From contig JBAMJR010000042.1 in the NCBI GenBank assembly GCA_038501785.1, positions 1,833,501 to 1,897,500 of the forward strand: a stretch of 64,000 nt of DNA, written 5' to 3'. Below, in pieces: positions 11,084 to 21,559 of the stretch. Source of the stretch: Myoxocephalus aenaeus. Taxonomy: Eukaryota > Chordata > Actinopteri > Perciformes > Cottidae. The notes below the pieces were generated by a model. That model saw only the letters and a program-made list of their open reading frames with translations. It searched no databases and was not told where the DNA came from. The position numbers and the translations under genes are program-made. The stretch's first letter is position 1; each line of letters begins with the position of its first letter.

Positions 11084-11930
11084 CTATTTTGCCCATCTGT
11101 CCAGTTTCATTTAAACCCAATCAGCTTTGGGGAACAACATGCTAACCTGTCCTAATGATACCCCCTAGTGGTGGAGAGACACCTTGAATAATCACACAGT
11201 GATTTTAAGAAACAAGAAACAACTTGTCTGTCTGATGGCAGCAGCAGTACCAGCAGAGGCAGCAGCGGCAGTGCCATCTTGATTATCATCATCTGAGAAA
11301 AAGTGTGTTAAATTATTTTAAGAACACGATTGAAAACGATGCAATCCCATAACCACAGATCATCAAACGAATGACCCATTTTTTATTTAGTTTGCACCCA
11401 TGTACTGACATTAGCTAGCTAGGTAACAACACATTGTTTTTCCATTTAACACAACAGTAAAAGAGGCAGGCTGTGCAGGATCCCTGTCTGCTAGCTAGCT
11501 GCTATCATGTATGAAAAAGAAAATAAACAAGATGGTTCGACGTTATACCCTAACATTAACTACTTTCCCCTCCAGAAGAAGCCCAAGCTTAATTATTTTT
11601 AGGTACACAATTCTCACACACTACAATTGCATTTACAGACAGATGCTAATAATAACAACTAGCAGCTACATCCCTCTAGTAGTTCCAGCTGCAACACTCT
11701 TTTCGAAATTATACATTTTTACATAATTTCTATTCCCATTACCTCTTTGATTCCTGACCACCTTTGGGGGGAAAAACATTGAAATCTTTTTTTTGTGACA
11801 TCTTGTTGTGCTACTACCCAAAGACAGCAACTTGCTGTTGTCAAGTGCGCCTGCTGCCTGACGCCGCTGTTTTGGGTGAAGGAAGGTCACGTGCGACCTG
11901 GAGGTGTTAACCACTTGTGTGCCAATTTTT

Positions 11931-11936
<6 letters not shown>

Positions 11937-11967
<31 letters not shown>
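11937..11967. repeat. (TA)n microsatellite
   Basis: About 15 uninterrupted TA units, preceded by a T-run. Confidence 0.95.
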
Positions 11968-11970
<3 letters not shown>

Positions 11971-13439
11971 AAATTAATATTCGGGGCTAATTAAAAAACA
12001 TCCGGGGCTTTAGCATTCTTGCTCATTAATTTGTGAGCCTGGCGAGGACTTTGCCGCTCCTTGGTTCTGCCCATCGAAGATACAATTTTGAGCTCCGTTG
12101 CCAACATGACACCTTGACTTTGTCGTGAACCGATTGTAATGACGAACCTGCAGGATTAGGGTTCGGGGCTCTGAAGAGTCCAACTGCTCAGCATCAAACA
12201 GCAACAGAAAGCTACTGACTACCTGGTGAGGAGGAGCATTCAAGAGCTAAAGAGATATATGTTGGTGGAAAACAAACTGCTCGATGTGTAAATAAGTAAC
12301 CTTTTGCACACAGGTTGGTCATATCGTGCTAAAAGGTAACGATGCATCCAGCGTGGATGTGTTGTGATGCTCACCTGATGGACAATGGAGGGATTTCACA
12401 GGCTCAGTATACTCGGGAATAACTGATGAACGTTGATTCCGTGAGTGTTGATAGGCCTCCGCATCCTGTGATGATTTCATCAAAACCTAAAATGTATAAT
12501 TTAGTTTGACAAAACGAGTGGGCCGTGTCTTTTCACCGATCAAAAGAGCACCAACAGAGGGGTGCGTCTCCTGGATGAATTGCCTCAAATTAATTTTGGA
12601 AAAGTAGCTTGCAGATAGAGTAACAGTTCGGTTTATTTAGAAATTGACTAATCTCTTGGTGGCTGGTTGGGGAGGAAAATGCATCATGTAAGGACCACAA
12701 CATAAAGCAACTACAGTATATTATTTTCTATCGTATTTTAATTTGTGAAGAAACAAATACAGACCTGGACTTTAAATTTATCTAAAAATTAAGATGTTTT
12801 TTTTTGCTCAAATTGTTCAGCCCTCGGCAGTTGTCGCCGACAAAATAACCAAGTGAAGTGCACTCTGAGTTGTGTTTGAGGGAAATGTATTTACCCCCGA
12901 ATTACTGTCCCAGTTTCAGAGTCGCTGTGAACTGAAACAACAACAACCACAACGTTGATTAACTTCATTCAAATTGCTGAAATACAGTAAAGCCTTGTGG
13001 GAAGAGTTATATCAGAACAGAAAAAAATTAACTTACCGCTAAGTTTATGTAATTACATAAACCCCGTAACCTCACCGTCATATGATAGATCCTTGTATGT
13101 ATATTAGTACCTGAAAAATCAAAATGCGGCCGGACTGTTTTTTTCTCCCAAATTGTCTGGAAAAAGTCAAGGGCGGCTCGAGAAGGCATTTTTTGGGAAA
13201 TCTTGCTCATATTATGATCAAAATATGTTATAAAAGTGATTTTCTTTTTGAAAATATATTTTTTTCCACAAAGATTCTGAAAAAAATGATATAAAATAAC
13301 AAGTATTAGAACTCATTTGGGGTTCATACGGCTACTTGAACAGACCTCACTAAGGCCTCTAGAAGGGCTTCTCCCCCCCCCATGGGGGGGAATCGGGGCT
13401 CAAAAGGTTAAGCTAAAGCCGTAAATGACAATTAGTCAA

Positions 13440-13745
13440 CGTTGACCTTTGGTTTCACATGGGACACAGACAGCGGTCGCCTGGGTGAAAGTCCTGTGTT
13501 GGTTTGAGCTACCCCATCCACTGAAGAACCTTCACACCCTGAGTACAGGCTGTTCCAACTCTCCAACTCCTCCCCTCTGGTAGGCACTACAGAGCTCTGT
13601 ACGCCAAAACCACCAGACACGGAAACAGCTTCTTTCCACTTTTCACTCAGATGAACAATTAATCAGACTCCTCCAATTACTACTTTTCTGCACTAATATC
13701 CAAAATTCATTGTCTATTGTTTATATATATATATATAGTACATAT
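13440..13745 (+). mobile_element. LINE 3' fragment
   Basis: A plus-strand frame around 13,560-13,650 reads 'LLPSGRHYRALYAKTTRHG' followed by NSFFP. This is the C-terminal signature I know from the last ORF of teleost non-LTR retrotransposons. A stop follows, then an AT-rich 3' UTR with a short TA run (13,723-13,737). Only the extreme 3' end remains. A related end is at 33,712-34,095. The clade is not resolved. Confidence 0.6.
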
Positions 13746-14571
13746 TAGTTAAATGTGAATGTTGATGCTTAGTTTCGGTGTTCTACTCTGTTGTCTTTAA
13801 TGTCTTTTTTATATTTCTCTTGTTTATTTGTATGTACATATGTACGACGAGAGCAAAGTGTATGTGTCCATTCCATTTAAGTGTACACACATGCCCAAAG
13901 ATTCTGATCTCAACCTTCTTTGATTTGAAACGTATCTGCGATTTTGTCCAAAACAAATGCTCTCTCCTCCGGCAGAGAATGTTTCCCTCAAATATATTTT
14001 ATGGTGCAGTTTGCAGATTCCTCTCTGGGAGACGTGGCTGCACTTGGCGACTTTAATCATCTCACCAGTCGCTGATCCCCTCAACTGGAATAATAGCATA
14101 AACAGTAGTGCTGCTTTGTGCACCACCGTGCCAAAGCGTGGGCAGTGGAGCCATTTCTGACATCTTGAAAATGTTTCGTCTTGCTTCAGTTTTTAAGGTC
14201 GTCATGCTTTTATTTTTTTACATATTGAGTATTTGTTGCAAACATTGTAAACGCAGTGTTGTAAAACACACACACACACACACAGGTGTTGCTGGACTAA
14301 CCAGACTTCCTCTCTGGACGGTATCCTTTTTCGTTCGCCCTCTTTTTCTTGTTTTCAGAAAAGTTATCCATACTTTTGAGTAATATTTACAATGTTGTAT
14401 GTTTTCAATGTGAACTCATCCGGCATACATGTGGCCACTCATTGAAATACTTTGAAATTCAAAATGACAACCCTAGAGTGGAGTGCTATTGGAGGACATA
14501 ACAATACTCATTTACTGTTGTGAGAATTGTAAAGCAAGGCAATAGAGGCTTCTTAGTTTGCTCAACTGGGT
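13746..14571. other. Unassigned DNA with (CA)n
   Basis: Contains a CA microsatellite at 14,265-14,284. The ORFs (67-100 codons) overlap on both strands and have no recognisable domain. Confidence 0.5.
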
Positions 14572-15242
14572 TTAACTCACTGCACACTGGAGGTCATTTT
14601 CAGTCGATTTTCTCGATTTGACATAATTTTCTTAGATTCACCTTTTAAGGCACTTGCATATAAGATATATACCCATGTTTTACATCATAAATTGCAGAAC
14701 AATCTCAGCTATCTATATAATGAGGCACCATTGTCGTAAGGCAAAAGTGTAAAGAAAAAAACTTTATAATATGACGCTAAAGCTGAAAAATGGAATCTCG
14801 ATTTTTGGAAATTCTTCATATCGCTTGAAAAAACCTAACTTTACTCAGGTGGTGACTCTGTTTAGGTGATGGCAATTGGTTTACCAAAGGTTTTAGGTTC
14901 ACAAAAGCAGTGAAATATATGAATAAAATGTTAGATACATGTAAATAAATGTCTAAAACTAAAGTTTTTATTATCGTTTTTTGAGTAGAAATATGGTCTT
15001 TCACAGCTTTCACCAAAATGATAAAAATGGGACTGAGAAATGACTTCATAGTGCAGATAAAGCTTCAGGGAGTGTGTGCAAATGAAAAATGACCATCACA
15101 ACATTTTTTTTTTTTTTTAAATAAAAATATGTATTATAAAAAAAAAAGAAAATATGTACAGAATATATATTCAGAAATATAAAACAGAACAAAGACTAGA
15201 CCATTTACAATATACAAGTATATATGCTTCAATGGCATATCC

Positions 15243-15389
15243 TCATGCCATGGCATGCCAGTCATGGAAACAGTTTCTGTTCAGCTGCAGGCAGAGGGGA
15301 ACGTTACACGCCTCGCACTTCCACGCCGTGTCTTTTCTCACTTTCTTCATGCTGCAAAGCTCGCAAACCCTGCGACCCACCGTGGACTT
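15243..15389 (-). pseudogene. piggyBac transposase C-terminal cysteine-rich domain
   Basis: The reading frame contains CELC, CEAC, PLC and CFHDWH before a stop at 15,243. This is the Cys/His zinc-binding module found at the C-terminus of piggyBac transposases (about 47 residues here). It starts right where the N-terminal ORF ends, at 15,389, but in a different frame, so the two halves are not translated as one protein. The DDD catalytic domain that should separate them is absent. Confidence 0.82.
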
Positions 15390-15721
15390 AGTTGGAAGAA
15401 CAGTTTGAAGAGTTCAATGGGTGTTGCTGTGGCACTGACATGTGGACCTGGTGTCCGGGCTGGAACTTGATGACGGGGGGAACAGTGTCCGGGTCTTCAT
15501 CCGTCCTCCAGGACAGCGTAGGTGCAGGTGGTGCACGTGCTGCTGTCTTTCTTGATCTGGCCTGAGGTGAAAGTAGTCGCCGGGCAGCACGCGCCCTGTT
15601 TGCTGGAGATGGTGTCTTTAGTCGTCGGTCAACGCGCTGCCTCTTTGCTGGTCGTGGTAGTTGCCGTCCAACACGCTGCCTCTTTGCTGGCCAGGCTGGT
15701 CGGGGCGGCTGGTGATCCTCT
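15388..15721 (-). pseudogene. piggyBac transposase exon 2 (N-terminal region, truncated)
   Basis: The exon starts after a good acceptor (TTTATTTTACAG on the minus strand, boundary 15,721/15,722). It encodes three imperfect copies of a basic motif, P-A-K-R-Q-R-V-x-R-x-L, then 'WRTDEDPDTVPPVIKFQPG', the typical lead-in to the DDE domain of piggyBac proteins. Shortly afterwards a frame change occurs; the other frame shows 'PIELFKLFF', the usual first block of the catalytic domain, and is then cut by the deletion. The ORF stop at 15,388 is therefore an artefact of decay. Confidence 0.82.
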
Positions 15722-15947
15722 CTGTAAAATAAATCAATACTAGTCAGTTGAAAGAAAGATGACGTAACGATTGAGCAGACTGTGGTAGTAATTTTAGCAT
15801 AGTGCTCCGCATTGGATGTATAAATATTAGTGGTAGTAACGTGAAGCAGAGTGTTGTACAAAGCAGATTGTGTGTAAACATTACTTAGATCATGACGTAG
15901 TAACGTGAACAGCAGTGTGCACCGCGTGGCTGGCTCTCGTGCACAGT

Positions 15948-15998
15948 GTACACATTACTAGTTTGTACACATTACTAGTTTGTACACATTACTAGTTT
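15948..15998. repeat. 17-bp tandem repeat, three perfect copies
   Basis: The unit GTACACATTACTAGTTT occurs at 15,948-15,964, 15,965-15,981 and 15,982-15,998, inside the piggyBac intron. Confidence 0.95.
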
Positions 15999-16048
15999 GC
16001 ACCATGCAGCCTTACAGACACGTAACAAAGTTTAGTAACTACACTTAC

Positions 16049-16167
16049 CCATCTTCCTCAGAAGAACTAAAGCCTTCGAGCTCTGACGACGACGCGTCGT
16101 CCTCCTCCTCGCTGCTCTCCAGAATCATGCGTTTTGCTTCGTCCGTGTTGAATCTCTTTGTCGTCAT
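16049..16167 (-). pseudogene. piggyBac transposase exon 1
   Basis: Start codon at 16,167 gives MTTKRFNTDEAKRMI followed by an acidic, serine-rich run, the usual N-terminus of piggyBac transposases. The exon ends at 16,049 before a consensus donor, GTAAGT (16,043-16,048). Joining this boundary to the acceptor at 15,721 keeps the reading frame of exon 2, which supports a real intron of 327 bp. Confidence 0.8.
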
Positions 16168-16586
16168 GTTGATTGTAAACTGTAGTGTGTACATGCTGTA
16201 CAAGTGGGTTGTCCTTTTGAGATTTTCCTGAGTGTACATTGGTTGTTTAGTTCACGAAATGGCGACGGACATATGACTCAACTAATCACAGAGAAGGATT
16301 TTTATTTTTATTTTTTCCAGCGTCAGATGACACACTGCTGCCCTTTCGCTTGCTTGATGATGTTAAAATTATGCTGGGCTCTGCCTGGGCAGGCACCCGG
16401 AAGCAGGAAGCCGTCTCTTTCCGCCAGACGTAAAATTATATTTTTGCGATGTATTATCGGGGTGCTGTGAATATTTTAGAAACTTAGAGAAAAGTTTCAA
16501 GTGTCACCACGCGAAACCGCGGGCTCCGTGGACGAAGGGTTAATGGATCACAGTGTGTCGCCATTACATGCATAACGTTCATTAGA

Positions 16587-17160
16587 TTACCGTACATGGT
16601 GACATGCTGCATGCTGCGTCCTGATAACAAAGGATCTCGGAGTGGTGCTCTCGCTTGAGATCACCGCTGGCAAAGACCACGACTTTTCATGGTCCAACTT
16701 GAAGAATACAACATCTCCTGGTTGCAGGGCAGGTAAGGGCCTGGCTCCATTACGGCGGTTGAAGTAGTGACCTTGTTTAGCCTTTTCCCTCCCGTCCCTC
16801 TCTTTCACAGCTGTACTGCTGGGCCATTTGGGTAGGACATTTTTCTCCAGAGTGGGGAGTGTGGTTCCAATTTTCCTCCCCATCAACAGCTCGGGTGGAC
16901 TGAAACCTGTGGTCATCAGAGCCATCACAGGATCTTCTTGCTTGAGAATCTTCTTTGCCGTCTGTACGGCTCTCTCTGCGTGCCCATTGCCCTGTGGGTG
17001 GTGAGGGCTGGATGTGCAGTGCTTGAAATCAAGCTGCCTCGCGCACTCCTTGAACTCCGCATTTGAAAACTGGGGTCCGTTATCGCTCACCACCTCATCT
17101 GGAATGGCAAACCTGGCAAAAACAGTTTTCAGTCTTTGGATAAATGTGCACTTGTTGTTG
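16587..17160 (-). pseudogene. Gypsy-B integrase core and tail
   Basis: The ORF from 17,093 shows 'VSDNGPQFSNAEF' (second catalytic Asp) and 'HPQGNGHAERAVQT' (third catalytic residue, Glu, intact), then a C-terminal region ending 'PGDVVFFKL...SFVIRT'. The part just upstream (about 17,095-17,160) continues the family sequence in this frame, while the first half of the core lies in another frame, so a frameshift separates the catalytic residues. The Met at 17,093 is internal to the protein. Confidence 0.82.
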
Positions 17161-17717
17161 AGGGCAGCTGCAGTATCTCTAGAAACCTGGAGTAATAATC
17201 TGAAATTACCAGGTAGTTGTGGTGGTTGTGCTCACACAGGTCCATTGCAATTCTCTTCCAGGGTCGCTCCGGAAGCGGTGTGGAGATGAGAGGTTCCTTT
17301 TGTTGTGTTCTTTTCAGTTCACAGCACACCTGACATGACGTCACAAGCCTGCTTATCTCCGTAAAGAGTCCCGGTCACCACACAGATGAGCACGCTCTCT
17401 CCCTACATTTCACTAGGCCCTGGTGTCCTTCGTGAATTTTCTGAAGGATCTCACCTCTCATTGGCTTTGGCACGACAATCCTGTTTCCTCTGAGGACAAG
17501 GCCATTGTGTTCTGACAGCTCTGATTTCACTTGCCAAAGCGTGGGCACATTGCTTAAGTGTTCAGGCCATCCTTTCTTTATGAGCTTCACAATTGACATC
17601 AGTTCGGCGTCGGCTGTTGTCGCCATTCTGATTTCATCCATCTTGTTTGTAGACACAGGGATCCCTTCTACTACACTAGCCACATTGCATGTGACGCTGA
17701 CATCGTATAGGTACATT
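17129..17717 (-). pseudogene. Gypsy-B integrase N-terminus and core start
   Basis: Two ORFs in the same frame (17,716-17,375 and 17,344-17,129) are separated by an in-frame stop at 17,372-17,374. The first has 'IVVPKPMRGEILQKIHEGHQG' up to 'KCRERA' (His residues of the zinc-binding domain); the second has 'CQVCCELK' (its Cys pair) and 'WKRIAMDLCEH...YLVISDYYSRF' (first catalytic Asp). The upstream end, 17,717, is the hAT insertion point. Confidence 0.8.
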
Positions 17718-17925
17718 CAGTGGCGGCTGGTGACATTTTTTTTGGGGGGGGCGCAGTTGGGCGGCGCGGTTTAAATAGCACTCCACAATGAGAAGAAAAG
17801 AGGTTTGGAGTAGAATATTCTAAAAAACAAAGCTTTATTTCAAGAAAACACAGTACTCCACACTGTCCAATAACAACTATCAACAAACTGTAACTTTGGG
17901 CATGAGAGGTTCAGAGCAGAATGGT

Positions 17926-18075
17926 TTAAGAAACATTCAATGTGGTGGCCAGAGCAACTTCAGGGAATACATTGACGTAGCATTCAAACTGGGGGCCCTG
18001 CAGTAAGGTGGCACTGGTGAGGTGGTCTTTGAAGGCAAAGCGTTCCCTGGTGTGTCCAAGTACGGTGTCACAAAC
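17926..18075 (-). pseudogene. Possible hAT transposase C-terminal remnant
   Basis: After an AG acceptor-like site at 18,076-18,077, an open frame reads 'CDTVLGHTRERFAFKDHL' and continues to a stop at 17,926 (about 49 residues). Its position inside the hAT, on the same strand as the N-terminal remnant, suggests it is a downstream exon of the same transposase. The family match is from memory of ZMYM1-like hAT proteins and is tentative. Confidence 0.45.
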
Positions 18076-18235
18076 CTACAGATAAATATATAGAGAGAGA
18101 GACAGTAAGATAAGTTGTGGGGAAATATCTACTACAAACAGGCTTCATACTACAGACAAAACTATGTTTTGTGTGTCTTGATGGCTCAGCAACTTAGACA
18201 AAAGGCCAGGAGCCACCTTGATGGCTGTAGCTATG

Positions 18236-18243
18236 ACACACAC

Positions 18244-18291
<48 letters not shown>
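18236..18291. repeat. (CA)n microsatellite in hAT
   Basis: About 27 CA units with a single CG interruption, inside the hAT at 17,718-19,204. Confidence 0.95.
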
Positions 18292-18295
<4 letters not shown>

Positions 18296-18531
18296 TTGTT
18301 GGGGGTTGAATTGGTATTTTAGATAAAGTTATAGCCTGATATGATATCCACCCAAATCTAACAATGTCCAACATGTGTTCTGCTGTGGGAAAGATAAAAC
18401 ATTAAACTCTAACAGGCATCTGCTGATTTTGACACTCACCTCTGCAGCAATCCTTCAAGCTCATCTTCCTTCACAGCCGGCGCTTCCTCGGCTGCTCAGA
18501 GCCACTGCTTTGCTACACACTGAGCCTCCAG

Positions 18532-18702
18532 CTAGCAGCTCCGGTTAGCATGTAGCTTGGTGCATGTAGCTTCACTGCTTTGCTGCTGAATATTTAAATC
18601 CGGACGTTCGGGTCCCAACTCTTTCAGCCTCTTCTTGTCAACATCTGATCGTGGATTGAAAGGTGTTTCGCGTAGAGATACCACAGAGTTTTCAGTCGCC
18701 AT
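18532..18702 (-). pseudogene. hAT transposase N-terminal remnant (ZMYM1/TTF-type)
   Basis: From the ATG at 18,702 the frame reads MATENSVVSLRETPFNPRS, then 'KELGPERPDLNIQQ'. This E-L-G-P-x-R-P-D-x-N-I block is the lead-in to the TTF-type zinc finger in ZMYM1-like hAT transposases. The sequence departs from the family soon afterwards and stops at 18,532, so the zinc finger and catalytic region are missing or deleted. An upstream in-frame extension to 18,825 is open but does not resemble the family. Confidence 0.65.
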
Positions 18703-19212
18703 ACTAACATAATCAAAGTCTCTGCTAGCTGTGTTGCTCGCGTAGCTACATGGGATGTGAGGGAATGATAAAGGTCTCTGATTGGACGAATAGTCCAACC
18801 ACGTTGCAATAAGAAACGATGTCATTGGCTAGGGCGCAGATTCGTGCGCCCGAAGATTCACGTTTCATCCGCCAATGAGAAGCTGTCCTTGCCGTCACGA
18901 GGGTGAAATGTTTGTTAGCTTTCCATAGACACACATTTGGCCGGCGCCCCGAGAGGGGAGGGGCTTTTCTCAGTAATGATGAATGGCGATATATTATATT
19001 TAACTTAAGTGGTTGTTGACAGGGGCTTACGGTCTCCCACACACATTTAGCGCGTCAACACGGTATATTTCTTATTTAAATTATTTGATATATAATGTTT
19101 TTTGACAGTATATATTATATATTTTTTTTCTTCTTTTTTTTTTTTCGTCGCAAAATTTTAGGAGGGGCGGCGCCCTAGCGCCCTCTATTGACGCACCGCC
19201 ACTGGGTACATT

Positions 19213-19475
19213 GTCCAGGCTGCGGCTGTTAATGAGAGGCACTAGCGGCTTGAGGTCAGTGATTAGCTTGCATGCCACACACCAGCCAGAGCTGCCTTTT
19301 CTATTTGGGCGTAGCGTGTTTCTGTGTTTCTGCGTCTGGAGCAATATGCCACAGGTTTCCACTGCTCCCCGTGGAGCTGAAGGAGTACACCCCCTAGTCC
19401 ATAACTACTTGCGTCCGCTGACACAGCCGTGGGCTTGATTAAGTCATAGAAAACGAGTACTGGTGCAGTTGTCAA
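19213..19475 (-). pseudogene. Gypsy-B RNase H (broken)
   Basis: 'APVLVFYDLIKPTAVSADASS' and 'YGLGGVLLQLHGEQWKPVAYC' identify the RNase H start (first catalytic Asp in SADAS), followed by 'RYAQIEKAAL' (Glu). Near 19,270 the family sequence changes frame, and 'DLKPLVPLINSRSLDNV' continues in the second frame up to the hAT insertion. A frameshift near 19,490 separates it from RT. Confidence 0.82.
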
Positions 19476-19491
19476 CAGCTCCTTGATGTGT

Positions 19492-19940
19492 TCAAAAGCT
19501 GTTTGTTGTGCTCCATGTCCATGTATTCCTGTCCTTCAGGAGCTCGTACAGTGGCTGTCCTACCTTTGAGAGTTTGGGGATGTATTGTCCCAGATAATTC
19601 ACCATTCCCAGAATCCTTCTCAACTCTTGCACGTCTGCTGGTGGTGACAGCTGCCGAATAGCTACCACTTTGTCGGGGTCAGGTCGGATTCCGGACCGGT
19701 CAATGAGATGCCCGAGGAACCGCAGCTGACTCTGCCTGATGGAGCACTTCTCACGATCTAGCTTCAGACCAGCTGTCTCTATGCGCTTCATTACCTTCTC
19801 CAGGTGACCGTCATGCTCCTCCTTTGTGGCACCATAGACCAGAATGTCGTCCATGAAGACCTCAACACCCTCCAGCCCCTGCAGGGTCTCCATCATCTTC
19901 CTCTGGAAGATTTCCGGTGCGCTCGTTAAATTCACTATTT
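19492..19940 (-). pseudogene. Gypsy-B reverse transcriptase, C-terminal half
   Basis: The 147-codon ORF begins mid-domain: 'APEIFQRKMMETLQG', then the catalytic FMDD (residues 27-30), 'REKCSIRQSQLRFLGHLID' and 'LRRILGMVNYLGQYIPKL'. The fingers and most of the palm are missing. The frame changes after about residue 143. Confidence 0.85.
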
Positions 19941-21042
19941 ATAGCTTGAATATTTCTAGAAATGGGTTAACATTCTCTCTGAATCACTGTATAGTGTTAT
20001 ACAACACTTTGGCAACATTAAAACATGTAGTCCTAAGCTGTATTGCCTTATTTGTAAAGAAAATGCACTGTATGGCTTTTTAGCTGCATAGGTCATATGT
20101 CCAAAAACGGCCACTCTAGTTTATACGTGAACGGGGGTATGATCAAATATGGTGCCTACGTTTATTTGCCAATAGGAGGTTTTGCACTTTGACGTCGATA
20201 TCACAATGAAGCTTTGTCTAAGGAAATGAACATACAGTACAATTTATGGATTCAGTACAAACATGGCAGATCTTGAAGGGCTCTGAACTACGATCAAGAC
20301 TATGATCAGAGCAAGCGGGAGTCAGGCGGAGAGGGAATGTCGTCCGTGCACATGCGCTGGAAACACCGGCATTGCACAAACAGTCCGGCGTTGTGTGTGC
20401 GTGCGTACCTGTAACCCTCGCACGACTTCACACAGAAGCAGATGTGATGCAACAATCGCGAAACCCTTTTTCCAGACTTCCAGTGTATGATTTTTTTTTC
20501 GCTCTAATACAGCGTTCAAGAGTATTTGATTGAAGACCCACACACACTTGCTACTACCGACTCCGGCTCTGATGACACTCAATGAAACGTCTGCACTGTT
20601 ACTGTGCTTTTTTTTTCCTTCCTGGCACTGGTGAATGTCTCAATACTGTTTCCTGTGAGTTTATGTAATTTTATTGTGTAAAAATAGTTTTTTTATGTGT
20701 TTTTGTTTAGATGCCAGAAATAAGCTCTGTGGTCATCATTGGCTTTGTTTTACGACATAAAATAGGTTGATAAAGACCCATCTTTAATACAGTAGAGACC
20801 CCTGGTGCTCCTCCTGTACTGTGATTCCCCCTGAAGTAGATCGTTGGATTTTGTTTTGCTGCTGTTCTCTGCAACCCTGACAGGTCAAGGAAGTAAACAT
20901 CAGATACATGGATGTTGTTGTTTCTGCAGGTGTTTGTGTGTGTGACTCTTATTTAGCCCTTGTGCCAGGCTCTTGTTTTCAGAGAGTTTTACTGCTTATG
21001 TTCTGATGCATGTGTATCTATGCATGGTTTAATGCTGGTTCT

Positions 21043-21081
<39 letters not shown>

Positions 21082-21559
21082 ATAACAGGGAGCGCCACGG
21101 CCCTATTCCTCGTACCTGGTTTACTGAGGTAGCCGGATCATTTTCAGGATAAGATGATGTAGGTCAGGCTTTTCGGTTCCACAAAGCAAGTTTGGATAAA
21201 TCACCATAGCAACACATCGAAATCCCTTAACGTGCTCCAGCACAGGCTTACTGAAATATACTGGATAAGCTGGCCACTCCCACCGGACAAAAAAGACAGC
21301 TCCCTTCCTCATTGATGAAGGAGCGATATTAGTTATATTAGTTTTAGGGAGTGAGTTCTTCCAGATCGCCAAGAACAGTTCTCACATCCTCATGACTTCC
21401 TGTACGTTGGCGATATCGATTCTGCCGATAAGGAATAATGTATTTAAGGGACCTTCTCGAACCGCGGACATTGATCACCACAGACGCAGCCGATTGACCG
21501 TCTCACATACTGTATGCAGACTATCAGCCGCTGCATGGCGTGCTGTTTGTAACGTTTAT
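19941..21559. other. Unassigned DNA with (GT)n
   Basis: Holds a GT microsatellite (21,045-21,079). The part nearest the L2 element (21,392-21,559) is open in the L2 frame, but I cannot align it with an L2 endonuclease. No other feature is supported. Confidence 0.5.
21045..21079. repeat. (GT)n microsatellite
   Basis: About 17 uninterrupted GT units. Confidence 0.95.

Larger units (their letters stand above)
10874..13430. other. Non-coding DNA with short telomere-like array and TA tract
   Basis: Apart from the telomere-like array (11,053-11,083) and the TA tract (11,937-11,967), I see no domain or repeat I can name. A CCCCCCCCC-ATG-GGGGGG palindrome lies at 13,373-13,391. Confidence 0.5.
14576..16539 (-). 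mobile_element. piggyBac deletion derivative
   Basis: Contains, on the minus strand, a two-exon piggyBac transposase N-terminus and the C-terminal cysteine-rich domain, without the catalytic core between them. The right end is clear: CCCTTCGTCCACGGAG on the minus strand abuts TTAA (16,540-16,543). The left end is placed at TTAA 14,572-14,575, where the inward sequence CTCACTGCACACTGGAG shows partial similarity to the right end (the CAC-GGAG block). Left-end confidence is moderate; the identity as piggyBac is firm from protein and TTAA. Confidence 0.7.
17718..19204 (-). mobile_element. Non-autonomous hAT element inserted in Gypsy-B
   Basis: Termini are CAGTGGCGGCTGGTGAC at 17,718 and, inverted, CAGTGGCGGTGCGTCAA ending at 19,204. 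GGTACATT flanks both sides exactly (17,710-17,717 and 19,205-19,212), the 8-bp duplication expected of hAT. Inside are two transposase remnants on the minus strand (18,532-18,702 and 17,926-18,075) and a long CA microsatellite. At 1,487 bp, it lacks most of the transposase. Confidence 0.92.
16544..19940 (-). mobile_element. Gypsy-B: LTR-less Ty3/Gypsy fragment, split by a hAT
   Basis: Minus-strand order: RT (19,935-19,492), RNase H (to 19,213), then, beyond the inserted hAT (17,718-19,204), integrase zinc-binding and core (17,716-16,587). gag, protease, the first half of RT and both LTRs are absent. The right limit near 19,940 is where RT similarity stops. The left limit abuts the TTAA of the piggyBac element. 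The integrase tail and RNase H are too different from Gypsy-A and Gypsy-C for this to be a copy of either. Confidence 0.82.

Noticed and set aside
11891..13410. Possible second piggyBac element between TTAA sites at about 11,907 and 13,407
   Set aside because: The sequences next to the two TTAA (CCACTTGTGTGCC and CCTTTTGAGCCCC inward) are only partly alike, and there is no transposase remnant.
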